DNA of 64,000 bases, taken from the NCBI RefSeq assembly GCF_900114995.1, contig NZ_FOUX01000004.1:930001-994000 (forward strand). The letters run 5' to 3'. This DNA is from Chitinophaga sp. YR627 (GTDB taxonomy: Bacteria > Bacteroidota > Bacteroidia > Chitinophagales > Chitinophagaceae). The notes under the pieces were generated by a model. That model was not told the DNA's origin, did not search any database, and saw nothing but the letters and a program-made list of their open reading frames with translations. Position 1 is the stretch's first letter. Each line of letters opens with the position of its first letter. Below are positions 8,277 through 17,131 of this stretch, one piece after another. A program made the translations under genes and the position numbers.

Positions 8277-8386
8277 AACGTTGGAATCTTGGGCCAAGAT
8301 ATATAATGTTTACAAAAATCTAACCGGCAGGCCCCAACTTCCCCATGTGAAATCCTTATATTTAAGGAGCAAAAATGCTTATACCC

Positions 8387-9469
8387 ATGAAACATATTCT
8401 GACTGTTAGCCTGCTACTGGTACAATTCCTGTCCGCCAAAGCACAATACCCAACAGATAATGATCTTCCGGAAAAGGCAGAAAGAGTTAAAAAGATAAAA
8501 CTGTCTTCCCAACCCGCTGACATATCAGCACCGGCTGTTCCGATCGCAGGTATAAAGGTGATCCCTTCCTGTGGCGATACACTCCGGCTTGGCTTCGTAC
8601 AGGTAGGTATGGCCAACAAAAAGATCAGTGCTGTACCAGACAAACCATGGAATGCCTATCTCCAGGATTTTGTGGATACCCGTTTCAAACCTGCTTTAAC
8701 GGCTTCAGGCGCACAATTACTCTGGGTGGTCGAAGACCTGCGTATCAACGAACGCACTTTTGCTATGAGTGAAAAAGCCTACGTCCGGTTAAAAGCCAAT
8801 GCTTACCTGAGCAGGGACAATGCACACTATCAGCTTATCAGCTCACTCGATACCGTATTATTAAAAGGCGGTATGGACGTTACCCACAAACACGACCAGA
8901 ACATTGCGGAAGTATTTGAACTGCTCTGGAGCAGATCTGTTGATGCTTCGAATACGGGCGCTGAAAACGCTACGCTGACCATGGCAGATGTAGTATCCAA
9001 AGAACAGAACCGTTTTGCATTACCCATCCTGCAAACGACCACCTATAAACCAGGTGTATACAAGACCTACCAGGAATTCCTGAATAACCAGCCCTCCATC
9101 GAAAAATTCAATGTGGAGATCAAAAAACGAAAAGTGACCATTCAGGAAATGGGAGCGAATGACAATGCGGGTCCGGTAGTAGAAGAGGCCTGGGGTATCT
9201 GTAAAGACGGAGAGCTTTATAAATACTACAAAGAACGACTGATCCCTATCGAGAAAAGCGGCAACAGTTTTGTGCTGTCCAATTACCTGGATGCGATCAA
9301 TCGCAGAAACAAAGCGATCTTCTGGGGAGCAATGGCAGGCGGTGTTGGCGGTGCAGCATTCGGACTCACTACTACCGGTCTTTTCAATGTAGAAACGATC
9401 CCTTATATCACCAGGCAGCAACCTGAGGCAACAACGGTAGATATTGATAACGGAACTTTGATGTTTTAA
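8387..9469 (+). CDS. Exported protein of unknown function
   Basis: I place the start at the second in-frame ATG (8387), where a standard signal peptide begins (MKHILTVSLLLVQFLSAKAQ). Starting at 8375 would only add four residues. The mature protein (~340 residues) has no motif I recognise. Residues ~65-200 look alpha/beta (LRLGFVQVGMANKK, ARLKANAYLSRD-like strands). The ~315-340 region is Gly/Ala-rich and hydrophobic (AIFWGAMAGGVGGAAFGL) and could be a membrane-inserting glycine-zipper helix. The next exported protein gene lies 52 bp downstream on the same strand, so the three genes 8387-13062 may be one transcript. The function is unknown. Confidence 0.8.
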   Translation: MKHILTVSLLLVQFLSAKAQYPTDNDLPEKAERVKKIKLSSQPADISAPAVPIAGIKVIPSCGDTLRLGFVQVGMANKKISAVPDKPWNAYLQDFVDTRFKPALTASGAQLLWVVEDLRINERTFAMSEKAYVRLKANAYLSRDNAHYQLISSLDTVLLKGGMDVTHKHDQNIAEVFELLWSRSVDASNTGAENATLTMADVVSKEQNRFALPILQTTTYKPGVYKTYQEFLNNQPSIEKFNVEIKKRKVTIQEMGANDNAGPVVEEAWGICKDGELYKYYKERLIPIEKSGNSFVLSNYLDAINRRNKAIFWGAMAGGVGGAAFGLTTTGLFNVETIPYITRQQPEATTVDIDNGTLMF

Positions 9470-9521
9470 CAATTCAGTAATACTTTTTTTTGGTACATTT
9501 ATCTCACTTTCCCCCCGATCT

Positions 9522-10604
9522 ATGTATCACTCCAAAGTATTGCTGCTACTGTTGATTTTACTGGCATTGAACGCCTGTACGTCCAAACGTACGCCTCCTG
9601 AACATGCCTTTTATTACTGGAAATCAGACTATGATTTAATCTATGACACGTACCCTTCAGGGGATCCGCAGGATTCCCTGAGAAAAGTACTGGACGTATC
9701 GCACGTTTACCTGCATTTATTTGATGTAGACTGGAGCGAAAACCTCTCCATGCCTATACCCAAAGCCGAGTTCAGAGGAGCGTATGAAATAAGTCAATTC
9801 ATCAGAAGCGGTTACACGCCGGTGGTATTTATCACCAACCGGACCTTTGAAAGAATAGCGGACAGTTCCTGCGCACAGCTGGCCAGAAGAGTTGCTGATA
9901 AGATCAATAAACTGAACAGCAATCTAAGCGACACAGCATCCGGCCAGGCACATCCTGTACCTCCACCGGAGACAAAACAACGGGAAATACAGATCGACTG
10001 TGACTGGACTGCCGGTACGCGGGAAAAGTATTTTCATTTCCTGAAAGAGATCAGAAAGCTATTTCCCGATTATGCTTTATCTGCTACCATCAGATTGTAT
10101 CCTTATAAATATCCTGATAAAACCGGTGTACCACCCGTTGACCGTGGAATGCTGATGTGTTATAATCTTGGTAATATTAAAGATGCCAGTACCATCAATT
10201 CTGTATTTGATGTCAATACACTGAAACAATACCTTTCCGGAGGCGATTATCCGCTACCACTGGATATTGCCTTTCCGGTCTTTGGCTGGTATGCCTGGTT
10301 CAGGGGGAATGAATTCAAAGGTATCGTACACGATGGACCGGAGTTCATAGAAGATACCAGTTCATTTGCCGCCCTCGACAAACAACGTTACCGTATTAAA
10401 ACCGATACCGTACTGGGTGACAACTATTATCGTGCAGGAGATATACTGCGCAGAGAATATCCGGATACCGCTACCTTGCAGACCGCCATTACACTGGTAG
10501 AGGAAAAGATCCCCGATTATAAACGTATTGCTTTTTATCACTGGCATCAGTCATCAATCATGACATATGAAAAAGTTATTAAAACGGCTTTTGCTGGCCG
10601 TTAG
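9522..10604 (+). CDS. Lipoprotein of unknown function, possible TIM-barrel fold
   Basis: The signal peptide has a lipobox (LLALNAC, Cys19), so this 360-residue protein is a membrane-anchored lipoprotein. The body alternates strands and helices in a way that resembles a glycoside-hydrolase-type TIM barrel: VSHVYLHLFDVDW, TPVVFITNRTF, REIQIDCDWTAGTREKYFHFLKEIRKLFP, LSATIRLYPYKY, MLMCYNLGN and LDIAFPVFGWYAWF. Acidic residues sit at strand ends (DCDW). No classified family is recognised with confidence. The stop lies 38 bp inside the next gene, which also encodes an exported protein, so the two products are probably made in a fixed ratio and may form a complex. Confidence 0.8.
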   Translation: MYHSKVLLLLLILLALNACTSKRTPPEHAFYYWKSDYDLIYDTYPSGDPQDSLRKVLDVSHVYLHLFDVDWSENLSMPIPKAEFRGAYEISQFIRSGYTPVVFITNRTFERIADSSCAQLARRVADKINKLNSNLSDTASGQAHPVPPPETKQREIQIDCDWTAGTREKYFHFLKEIRKLFPDYALSATIRLYPYKYPDKTGVPPVDRGMLMCYNLGNIKDASTINSVFDVNTLKQYLSGGDYPLPLDIAFPVFGWYAWFRGNEFKGIVHDGPEFIEDTSSFAALDKQRYRIKTDTVLGDNYYRAGDILRREYPDTATLQTAITLVEEKIPDYKRIAFYHWHQSSIMTYEKVIKTAFAGR

Positions 10605-13062
10605 TGTTGCTGCTTTATTGTTTGTTCCTTATCTGGATACGCAGAGCTGCGGACCGGAATTGCCGGATGAAGCGTACCGTTTTGCATTGTTCCAGCCGGA
10701 CCTGTCAGGTAAAAACGACCTGGCGCCACTCTATTATTCCATTCCCTTTGTCAGTTATTTTGATTCCGATCCCCGGAAAAAAGATTACTGGACAAATTGT
10801 AATGAATGGCAGCAGATCACCGGAAAAACCGTCTCTTTAAAAGATATCTATACCGTACAGTATGACGTCTCTCCGGATGATTTTCTGTATGCTTACAAGC
10901 ATAAGCAATGGCAGCAGCTGAAAGACAATTCCTTTGTAAAATGGTTATGTCAACCTGCTCAGAAGGATGTACTGGATTATATGGCCCTGGCCAAACAGAT
11001 AGAGTTCAGTCAGCAGGGCGAAATGGATCCCTGGAATGAAAAAGCAGGCGGCGTCAATACAGATTCCATCCTGCATGTCATTCGCCAGAAAACCGGCAAA
11101 GCGACAATGCCATTCCTGAAAGACCGTTATGCTTTCCAGCTGGTAAAAATGTATTACTATAATGCGGATTCCGTATTAAGACCACAACTGACCGATTATT
11201 ATGATGCCCATCTGAAGAACCATAAGACGGTTGTCGCCGATTGGGCATTATTGTATTATGCGCTTACACAACCAGATAAAAATGAACGGACCCGCTACCT
11301 GCTGGAGACGTTTGAAAGGTCAGAAAGTAAAAAGGGATTCGTATTCGGCTACCTGTCCAGACAGGAGCTCAAAGACCTCGCAGCGACCAGACCAGGTCCT
11401 CATATCTCAGCCCTGATATCCCTGATGCAGGGATTAAAACAAACTGGCCGGGCGCTGGACAATCTGAAGCAATTGTATGAACTGGAACCAGACAATGAGT
11501 TCCTGCCTATGCTGGTATGCCGGGAAGTCAACAAACTGGAAGACTGGATCTATTCTCCCACCGTACTTGGCTTCAATCCCCAGATCAGCTTAAATACCTT
11601 TTATGCGGAACAAGAGGCAGCTCATCAAAATGATCCGGAAAGAGATAATAAACCAGATACCAGCTATGTATATTATGCGAACAGAAACCTGTTAAGCGAC
11701 CGGGAATATCTTCGCACACTAAGAGATTTCCTGATCAGTATACAGCAAAAAAAGACGCCGCACAGAGATATGCTACGCCTGGCCATTGCACACCTCTATA
11801 ATATGGATGGGCAATATGCTACCGCCGCGACTTATACCACCGGTATCAAAAACCTGAAGGATAATACTTTCCGCCGCCAGGCGATTGTGGAGGACCTCCT
11901 CAGTTCTTTTTATTCAAAAGACCTGAATAGCGGTCAGGTAAAACAATACCTGTACGAACAGTTCCAGGCCCTGGAAAAAGTAGGTACTATCATGAGAGGG
12001 GAGCAATTGACATATGCCAATGAGGACTGGGGACAAAACAGGGACCTGCGCTCCGCACTTTACCTCTTACTGGGGCAACGTTACCGAGCACTGGGAGATC
12101 ATCTGACAGCAGGGCTACTCCTCCAGCAAGCAAAAACAGAGATCAATGAATATACAGGTTATATAGGAGATACGGCCAGGGTCAGTTATTCACGTATTGC
12201 TTATTTTGATAAATATGCCACTCCGGCAGATCTTGATAAGGTGATTGCCTTAAAGCATAAAGCCAATAAGACACCTTTTGAGAAAATGATCTCCCCGTCT
12301 ATCTGGGCGCCGGATGATTTTTACAGAGATGCTAAAGCTACCTTACAGATAAGACAACATCAATTCAAAGAAGCAGCAGCAACACTCAATAAAATCGCGG
12401 ATGACTTCTGGGAAGCTAACTATGAATACAGCACCTATCTCACCCGGACTTACATCGGCAGCCCGGGTTCTCTGATGCCGAATGAACCAACACAGAAGCG
12501 TTATCCGCTTGCAAGTAAAAAAGCAATCGTAAAAGACATTGTTTTGCTGGAAGACAGTCTGGCAAAAGCGACCGACAATTCAGCCAAAGCACGCTTCTAT
12601 TATGCGCTTGGCAACGCCTATTTTAACATTAGTTATCACGGCAGATGCTGGATGTTAAGCAGTTATGGCAAATCAGGCAATGAGCCGAATAGCCAGGAAG
12701 ACAGTGATTATCAATGGGCTTACTTCTCTTTTTATCCTAATAAAGCGATCTTCAAAAGCGACTATTACCGGTGCAACCATGCGATGGAGATGTACGAAAA
12801 AGCGCGTCAGTTTTCCGGCATCCAGAAAGAACTACATGCGAAGGTGTTACTCATGATGACCGTTTGTGACCAGGCCAGGTATGGCTTCTTTATCGAAGAA
12901 ACACGGTATGGATCAACGAACGGTATTTCCAACTACAAAAAAGAGGTTTTACCATACAGTTATCCTTACCTGGCAGTCCTGAAAGAAAGATATGCTGATA
13001 CGGAAACATTTGCCGATGCACGTACCTTTTGTCCGGACGTTGAAGAATACCTAAAGCACTAG
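10567..13062 (+). CDS. Large exported helical-repeat protein, coupled to the preceding lipoprotein
   Basis: The 831-residue product has an N-terminal signal (KKLLKRLLLAVSVAALLFVPYL) followed by DTQSCG, so it is exported and possibly lipidated. Most of the protein reads as paired helices with TPR-like spacing. Examples are NLKQLYELEPDNEFLPMLV, LAIAHLYNMDGQYATAATY and ATLQIRQHQFKEAAATLNKI, with ARFYYALGNAYFNIS near 685. The strong Tyr/Gln/Asp content suits a cell-surface scaffold. The start codon lies inside the end of the previous gene, which indicates translational coupling. I know no named family for it. A role as a periplasmic assembly partner of the preceding lipoprotein is inference. Confidence 0.8.
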   Translation: MKKLLKRLLLAVSVAALLFVPYLDTQSCGPELPDEAYRFALFQPDLSGKNDLAPLYYSIPFVSYFDSDPRKKDYWTNCNEWQQITGKTVSLKDIYTVQYDVSPDDFLYAYKHKQWQQLKDNSFVKWLCQPAQKDVLDYMALAKQIEFSQQGEMDPWNEKAGGVNTDSILHVIRQKTGKATMPFLKDRYAFQLVKMYYYNADSVLRPQLTDYYDAHLKNHKTVVADWALLYYALTQPDKNERTRYLLETFERSESKKGFVFGYLSRQELKDLAATRPGPHISALISLMQGLKQTGRALDNLKQLYELEPDNEFLPMLVCREVNKLEDWIYSPTVLGFNPQISLNTFYAEQEAAHQNDPERDNKPDTSYVYYANRNLLSDREYLRTLRDFLISIQQKKTPHRDMLRLAIAHLYNMDGQYATAATYTTGIKNLKDNTFRRQAIVEDLLSSFYSKDLNSGQVKQYLYEQFQALEKVGTIMRGEQLTYANEDWGQNRDLRSALYLLLGQRYRALGDHLTAGLLLQQAKTEINEYTGYIGDTARVSYSRIAYFDKYATPADLDKVIALKHKANKTPFEKMISPSIWAPDDFYRDAKATLQIRQHQFKEAAATLNKIADDFWEANYEYSTYLTRTYIGSPGSLMPNEPTQKRYPLASKKAIVKDIVLLEDSLAKATDNSAKARFYYALGNAYFNISYHGRCWMLSSYGKSGNEPNSQEDSDYQWAYFSFYPNKAIFKSDYYRCNHAMEMYEKARQFSGIQKELHAKVLLMMTVCDQARYGFFIEETRYGSTNGISNYKKEVLPYSYPYLAVLKERYADTETFADARTFCPDVEEYLKH

Positions 13063-13504
13063 AAAACACTACTTTGGAACAAAAATTTTATAGAAGTTAT
13101 GCACATCGCATAACGATATGATTTACATATTGTAGCGAGGTATTTTTACACCCGGTTTTATTCTCATTATTCCAAATCATTTTTGCAATTCAGAAAATTG
13201 TTATAACCTTTGTATGGTAATCAATTTACAAATGGACACCGATTCCTCTATACGTGCTGACTTGCACTTTTTACACTTCACCATTCTTAACACTTCTCCC
13301 CCCGGAATTTAAGTTTACGAACGACGGAAAGTTTTAACAGGCTTCCTGTCAGCGATCTGCTGTAATACAGTTCAAACTGTACCTGGCATTGCTATGCACA
13401 CTTGTACGGCAACGTACAATTTGCCCGCGTATATGCATACATACGCGTCAGGGGCATCCTATATCTATTCACATTCACATACATAAACACTAAACAGCAA
13501 CACT
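13063..13504 (+). promoter_or_regulatory. Leader and probable promoter region of the flotillin-like gene
   Basis: This 442-bp gap has no convincing gene; a 32-codon frame from 13214 has no support. TTTTG at 13181 followed after 18 bp by TAACCTTTG (13204-13212) resembles the Bacteroidota TTTG/TAnnTTTG promoter with one extra base. A short inverted repeat, CGCGTAT/ATACGCG, lies at 13426-13447, some 60 bp before the flotillin start. If the promoter is right, the transcript has a leader of about 285 nt, long enough for regulation at the RNA level. Confidence 0.35.
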
Positions 13505-15445
13505 ATGCAATCATCTGAAGTGATCAGGTGGCTGATCATGATCGGCCTGCCCATCCTATGTCTTGTATTTTACAAGTACATCCTTCGCGTCTTCTTCGGG
13601 CTCGTTATCGTACCGGAAGACAAGATTGGTCTTGTGACCAAAAAATTCGTACTGGTGGGTAAACAGGAATTACCCGAAGGACGTATCATCGCTACTGGTG
13701 GCGAGGCGGGTTTCCAGGCCCAGACACTGGCTCCCGGTGTATACTTCTGGAAATGGTTCTGGCAGTATGAAGTGACCTTCCAGTCCTTCACCATCATTCC
13801 TACCGGTAAGATCGGTCTGGTACTGGCAAAAGACGGTACACCACTGAATCCTGGTACGATCCTGGCTCGCCGTGTAGAGAGCGAAGCATACCAGAACGCG
13901 GAGGCTTTCCTGAACAATGGTGGTCAGAAAGGTCGTCAGACAGCCATCATGACACCCGGTTCTTATCGTATAAATACCTTCCTGTTCGAAGTGGAGATCA
14001 CTGATATGACGACCGTACCTGACAACACGGTTGCTATCGTCACCACCCTGGAAGGTCAGGCCATCGAAAATGGTCAGATCGCTGGTAAGATCATTCCCGA
14101 TCACAACAACTTCCAGGACGCAGATGCTTTCCTGAATAGTGGCGGTTACAAAGGTTTACAGGAACAGGTGATCCTCGCCGGTTCTTACTTCCTCAACCCA
14201 TGGTTTGCCAAAGTGGAAATGCGTCAGATGACGGAAATCCCGATCAGCCATGTGGGTGTTGTCATCTCCTATGTAGGTAAAGACGGCGAAGACATCAGTG
14301 GTACCGAATTCAAACACGGTAACATCGTTGCCAAAAACCATAAAGGTGTATGGGCGGAACCACTGGGACCAGGTAAGTATCCGATCAACTCCTACATCAT
14401 GAAGGTGGAATATGTGCCAACGACCAACCTGGTGTTAAACTGGGCCTCCGCACGCAGCGAAGCACACCAGCTGGATAAAAACCTTTCTACAATAACAGTA
14501 CGTAGTAAGGACGGTTTTACCTTCAACCTGGACGTCGCACAGATCATCCACATCCCTTCCAATGAAGCGCCTAAGGTGATCGCACGTTTCGGTAACATGA
14601 GCAACCTGGTGACACAGGTACTGGAACCAACAATCGGTAACTACTTCCGTAACTCCGCGCAGGATGCTGAGGTGATCGACTTCCTGAAAAGCCGTAAGGA
14701 ACGTCAGGAGTCTGCGAAAGCACATATCGGAAGAGTACTGGAGCAATACAACGTATTCGGCGTGGATACCCTGATAGGTGACATCGTTCCGCCGGAAAGT
14801 CTGATGAAAACACTGACTGACCGTAAACTGGCGGAAGAGCAGAAAGTAACCTACGACACCCAGATGCGTGCACAGGAAACAAGGCAGGCACTGGAAAAAG
14901 AAACAGCGATCGCAGAAATCCAGAAGGAGATCGTAAAAGCCGACCAGGGTGTATTGATCGCAGAAAGGATCGCTGACGCATCGGTGAAAAAAGCGACAGG
15001 TGACGCGAACAGCGTACGTCTGCAGGCAAATGCGGAAGCCGACAGAATGAAACTGATGGCAAGTGGTGAGGCGGAAAAAGTACGTGTACTGGCGAAAGCA
15101 GAAGCTGAAAGAACTGAGTTGATCGCAAAAGCGGACGCAGAAAAGATCTCCCTCACAGGTAACGCAGAGGCAGAAAAAATCCTGGCGATCGGTAAATCAA
15201 GTGCCGAGTCTTATAAACTGGCGGTAGAAGCGATGGGTGGTAACAACTTTACACAATTGAAAGTAATGGAAGCCATCGGTCAGCAACATATCAAGATCAT
15301 GCCAGATATCCTCATCAGCGGTGGTGGCGACAGCTCCAACGGTCCTATCGGTGGATTACTCGGCCTTAAACTGCTTGAACAACTGGGCAACAAACAAACA
15401 TCAGAAGCACAAACAGACAAAGCGGAATCCGCTGAAAATAAATAA
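13505..15445 (+). CDS. Flotillin-like SPFH-domain protein with N-terminal repeats
   Basis: The 646-residue protein has one N-terminal membrane segment (~8-33). About four imperfect ~75-residue repeats follow, each beginning with an IP/VP...GLV-type strand and ending in a PGxYxxN-like turn (APGVYFWKWF, TPGSYRINTF, LAGSYFLNPW, GPGKYPINSY). Next comes an SPFH/Band-7 domain (~330-450; SKDGFTFNLDVAQIIHIP, ...VIARFGNMSNLV). The long Ala/Glu/Lys coiled coil (~450-575) has the flotillin pattern of repeated AxAExxK units, and a Gly-rich tail follows. Flotillins form membrane microdomain scaffolds. Ordinary bacterial FloA is ~330 residues, so this form is about twice as long. Codon choice is notably uniform, which suggests high expression. 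A strong terminator follows. No NfeD-type partner is adjacent. Confidence 0.9.
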   Translation: MQSSEVIRWLIMIGLPILCLVFYKYILRVFFGLVIVPEDKIGLVTKKFVLVGKQELPEGRIIATGGEAGFQAQTLAPGVYFWKWFWQYEVTFQSFTIIPTGKIGLVLAKDGTPLNPGTILARRVESEAYQNAEAFLNNGGQKGRQTAIMTPGSYRINTFLFEVEITDMTTVPDNTVAIVTTLEGQAIENGQIAGKIIPDHNNFQDADAFLNSGGYKGLQEQVILAGSYFLNPWFAKVEMRQMTEIPISHVGVVISYVGKDGEDISGTEFKHGNIVAKNHKGVWAEPLGPGKYPINSYIMKVEYVPTTNLVLNWASARSEAHQLDKNLSTITVRSKDGFTFNLDVAQIIHIPSNEAPKVIARFGNMSNLVTQVLEPTIGNYFRNSAQDAEVIDFLKSRKERQESAKAHIGRVLEQYNVFGVDTLIGDIVPPESLMKTLTDRKLAEEQKVTYDTQMRAQETRQALEKETAIAEIQKEIVKADQGVLIAERIADASVKKATGDANSVRLQANAEADRMKLMASGEAEKVRVLAKAEAERTELIAKADAEKISLTGNAEAEKILAIGKSSAESYKLAVEAMGGNNFTQLKVMEAIGQQHIKIMPDILISGGGDSSNGPIGGLLGLKLLEQLGNKQTSEAQTDKAESAENK

Positions 15446-15473
15446 CCCTTTCATCCATTTCTACATATGCGAC

Positions 15474-15511
15474 AAAGGGCTGTTCCGCCAAAGCGGGCAG
15501 CCCTTTTCCAT
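15474..15511 (+). terminator. Intrinsic terminator after the flotillin-like gene
   Basis: AAAGGGCTG at 15474-15482 pairs with CAGCCCTTT at 15499-15507. The inner CCGC/GCGG extends the stem around a short CAAA loop. T residues follow the right arm. It lies 28 bp after the stop codon. Confidence 0.85.
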
Positions 15512-15547
15512 TTCCCGTCTTTAATAAACGATCGTTCTGTTACCTGA

Positions 15548-16189
15548 TCAGATAAAACTGATGAACAATAACAACAATCCTGGTAAAGCAACGGTCCATA
15601 AGCCGAAGTGAGCCGCCAGAAATGCGCCGGCGACACAACCTGCCAGAAAACCGCCAATAATGACGAACTGTTTCCCGAAAGCCGGACGTTTATCACTGTT
15701 CCATACACCTGGCATTAATATTTTCGCGACATCCAATGTCAGCTGTGTTACATTTCCCGTCATCATAGTAGTAGGCGCATACGCTGCCGTGGCGTACAGG
15801 CGCCCAAAAGCATTCTGTATCCCCATAGCCAGTACAACTACATAGGGCAATACCGCTGACCAGGTAGTGCCTGGTCTGTCAAATGCCAGATCAAATGCAC
15901 CAGCTACCAGTAAGATCACCCCTTCTACAAATAACAGCGTATAACCGCTTTTCAGTTTAGGCGCGTACCAGCCGGCGCCGACTACTGCCAGCGTGAATAC
16001 CGGGAAGGACAGTAGTTTTAACCAGGATTGTGTTTCTGCACCTCTGATCAGGTCATAAGCAAAAACCACAAAGTTGCCCGTCACATGCGCAGAGAATAAC
16101 TCCTGCGCAGCCGTGAAGGTAGCCGCGTCGCAGAAACCGGCAGCAAAAGCCAGTATTAAGCTGACAAGGGCAATATTCTTTTTATCCAT
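15548..16189 (-). CDS. DUF1275 (YoaK-family) integral membrane protein
   Basis: This 213-residue protein has about six membrane segments. It carries the family features AGFCDAATF near the N-terminus, ELFSAHVTGNFVVFA, and the later MGIQNAFGRL...PTTMMTGNVTQLTLD. These are the conserved DUF1275 signatures. It sits in the inner membrane and its transported compound, if any, is not known. It is the last gene of a minus-strand cluster and follows dps by 6 bp, so it is clearly cotranscribed with it. Confidence 0.9.
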   Translation of the reverse strand: MDKKNIALVSLILAFAAGFCDAATFTAAQELFSAHVTGNFVVFAYDLIRGAETQSWLKLLSFPVFTLAVVGAGWYAPKLKSGYTLLFVEGVILLVAGAFDLAFDRPGTTWSAVLPYVVVLAMGIQNAFGRLYATAAYAPTTMMTGNVTQLTLDVAKILMPGVWNSDKRPAFGKQFVIIGGFLAGCVAGAFLAAHFGLWTVALPGLLLLFISFI

Positions 16190-16195
16190 ATCAGA

Positions 16196-16675
16196 TTATC
16201 TTAAATGAGCTCTTAACATCCACGCCATCTTCTCATGCGTCTCCATCAGACCTGTGATATAATCACTGGTACCCAGGTCATGCCATTCATTGGCAAAACG
16301 GTTCACATTCTCACGCAGGTGGATGATGATGCTTTCATGATCTGCCAGCAGTTCGCTGATGAAACCAGCACCATCATTTGCTGAACGGCTTTTCTCTGTC
16401 AGATGAGTCAGTGACAGATACTCCTTCAATGTAGCAGGAGAGTAGTGGCCGATAGAACGGATACGTTCCGCAACGCTGTCCATGATCTCATCCAGCTCTT
16501 CATACTGCGTTTCAAAGAAAACATGTTTAGAATGAAAATCTGGTCCTTCCACATTCCAGTGCGCATTACGTGTTTTGGTGTACAATACGAATTCGTCTGC
16601 CAGAATTTTCATCAGTTCATGTGCTACTGAGGAAAGGTTGTCTTTTTTGATACCGATATTTGGTTCCATCTGCAA
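16196..16675 (-). CDS. dps: Dps-family ferritin-like DNA-protection protein
   Basis: The 159-residue protein has the Dps four-helix-bundle pattern. The ferroxidase residues are visible in KTRNAHWNVEGPDFHSKHVF followed by ETQYEELDEIMDSVAERIR (His, then Asp/His/Glu). An in-frame ATG two codons later (MEPNIG) is an equally possible start. Dps proteins assemble into dodecamers that oxidise ferrous iron with peroxide and shield DNA in starvation. The gene is 6 bp from its neighbours on both sides, inside a minus-strand cluster whose other members fit a stress role. The family call is very secure. Confidence 0.93.
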   Translation of the reverse strand: MQMEPNIGIKKDNLSSVAHELMKILADEFVLYTKTRNAHWNVEGPDFHSKHVFFETQYEELDEIMDSVAERIRSIGHYSPATLKEYLSLTHLTEKSRSANDGAGFISELLADHESIIIHLRENVNRFANEWHDLGTSDYITGLMETHEKMAWMLRAHLR

Positions 16676-16681
16676 TTAGAT

Positions 16682-17116
16682 TTACTGTGTTAATATTGAA
16701 TAGAGGTAGTGATCTGCTGATATAGTGCCCGCTCCCATACATAAAATGAACAGGAAACAAAGCGTATACATATAGGGTACGTCTCTTACTTCGGCATTAT
16801 CATGGCGGTGGACTACAAAATAGCCGATAGCGGTCACCCCGATTATCGGCAATACCACCAGCCTTGTACCGATACCGATCATTACCAGGAAGGGCGCCAC
16901 GGTATCGGCCAGGGTTGCCATCATACCATTCAGTTTATCCGGCAGATGTAAAGGATTAGGAACATGTTCCCGTTCACCGTTTTCTACCCTGAATTTCTTC
17001 AGTCCGTGTACCCGGAATAATTCAAATGCCAGCAATATCCTGAAAACCAGCAATACGCAGTTATTGAAATCACTGCCTGCGTCGGAGTACAGCAATTGTC
17101 TGATTATCTCGATCAT
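16682..17116 (-). CDS. DoxX-family small membrane protein
   Basis: The 144-residue protein has four hydrophobic segments and the DoxX pattern: RILLAFELFRVHGLKKF near the N-terminus, TLADTVAPFLVMIGIGTRLVVLPIIG in the middle, and a C-terminal YTLCFLFILCMGAGTISADHYL. DoxX proteins are inner-membrane proteins linked to quinone-dependent redox or stress functions. It lies between dps and an amidohydrolase gene in one direction with gaps of 6 and 15 bp, so it belongs to the same transcript. Confidence 0.88.
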   Translation of the reverse strand: MIEIIRQLLYSDAGSDFNNCVLLVFRILLAFELFRVHGLKKFRVENGEREHVPNPLHLPDKLNGMMATLADTVAPFLVMIGIGTRLVVLPIIGVTAIGYFVVHRHDNAEVRDVPYMYTLCFLFILCMGAGTISADHYLYSILTQ

Positions 17117-17131
17117 GCGCTTATTATTGGA

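Noticed and set aside
13214..13312. 32-codon frame in the flotillin leader
   Set aside because: It has no ribosome binding site and starts just after the candidate -7 box, so it would hardly have a leader.
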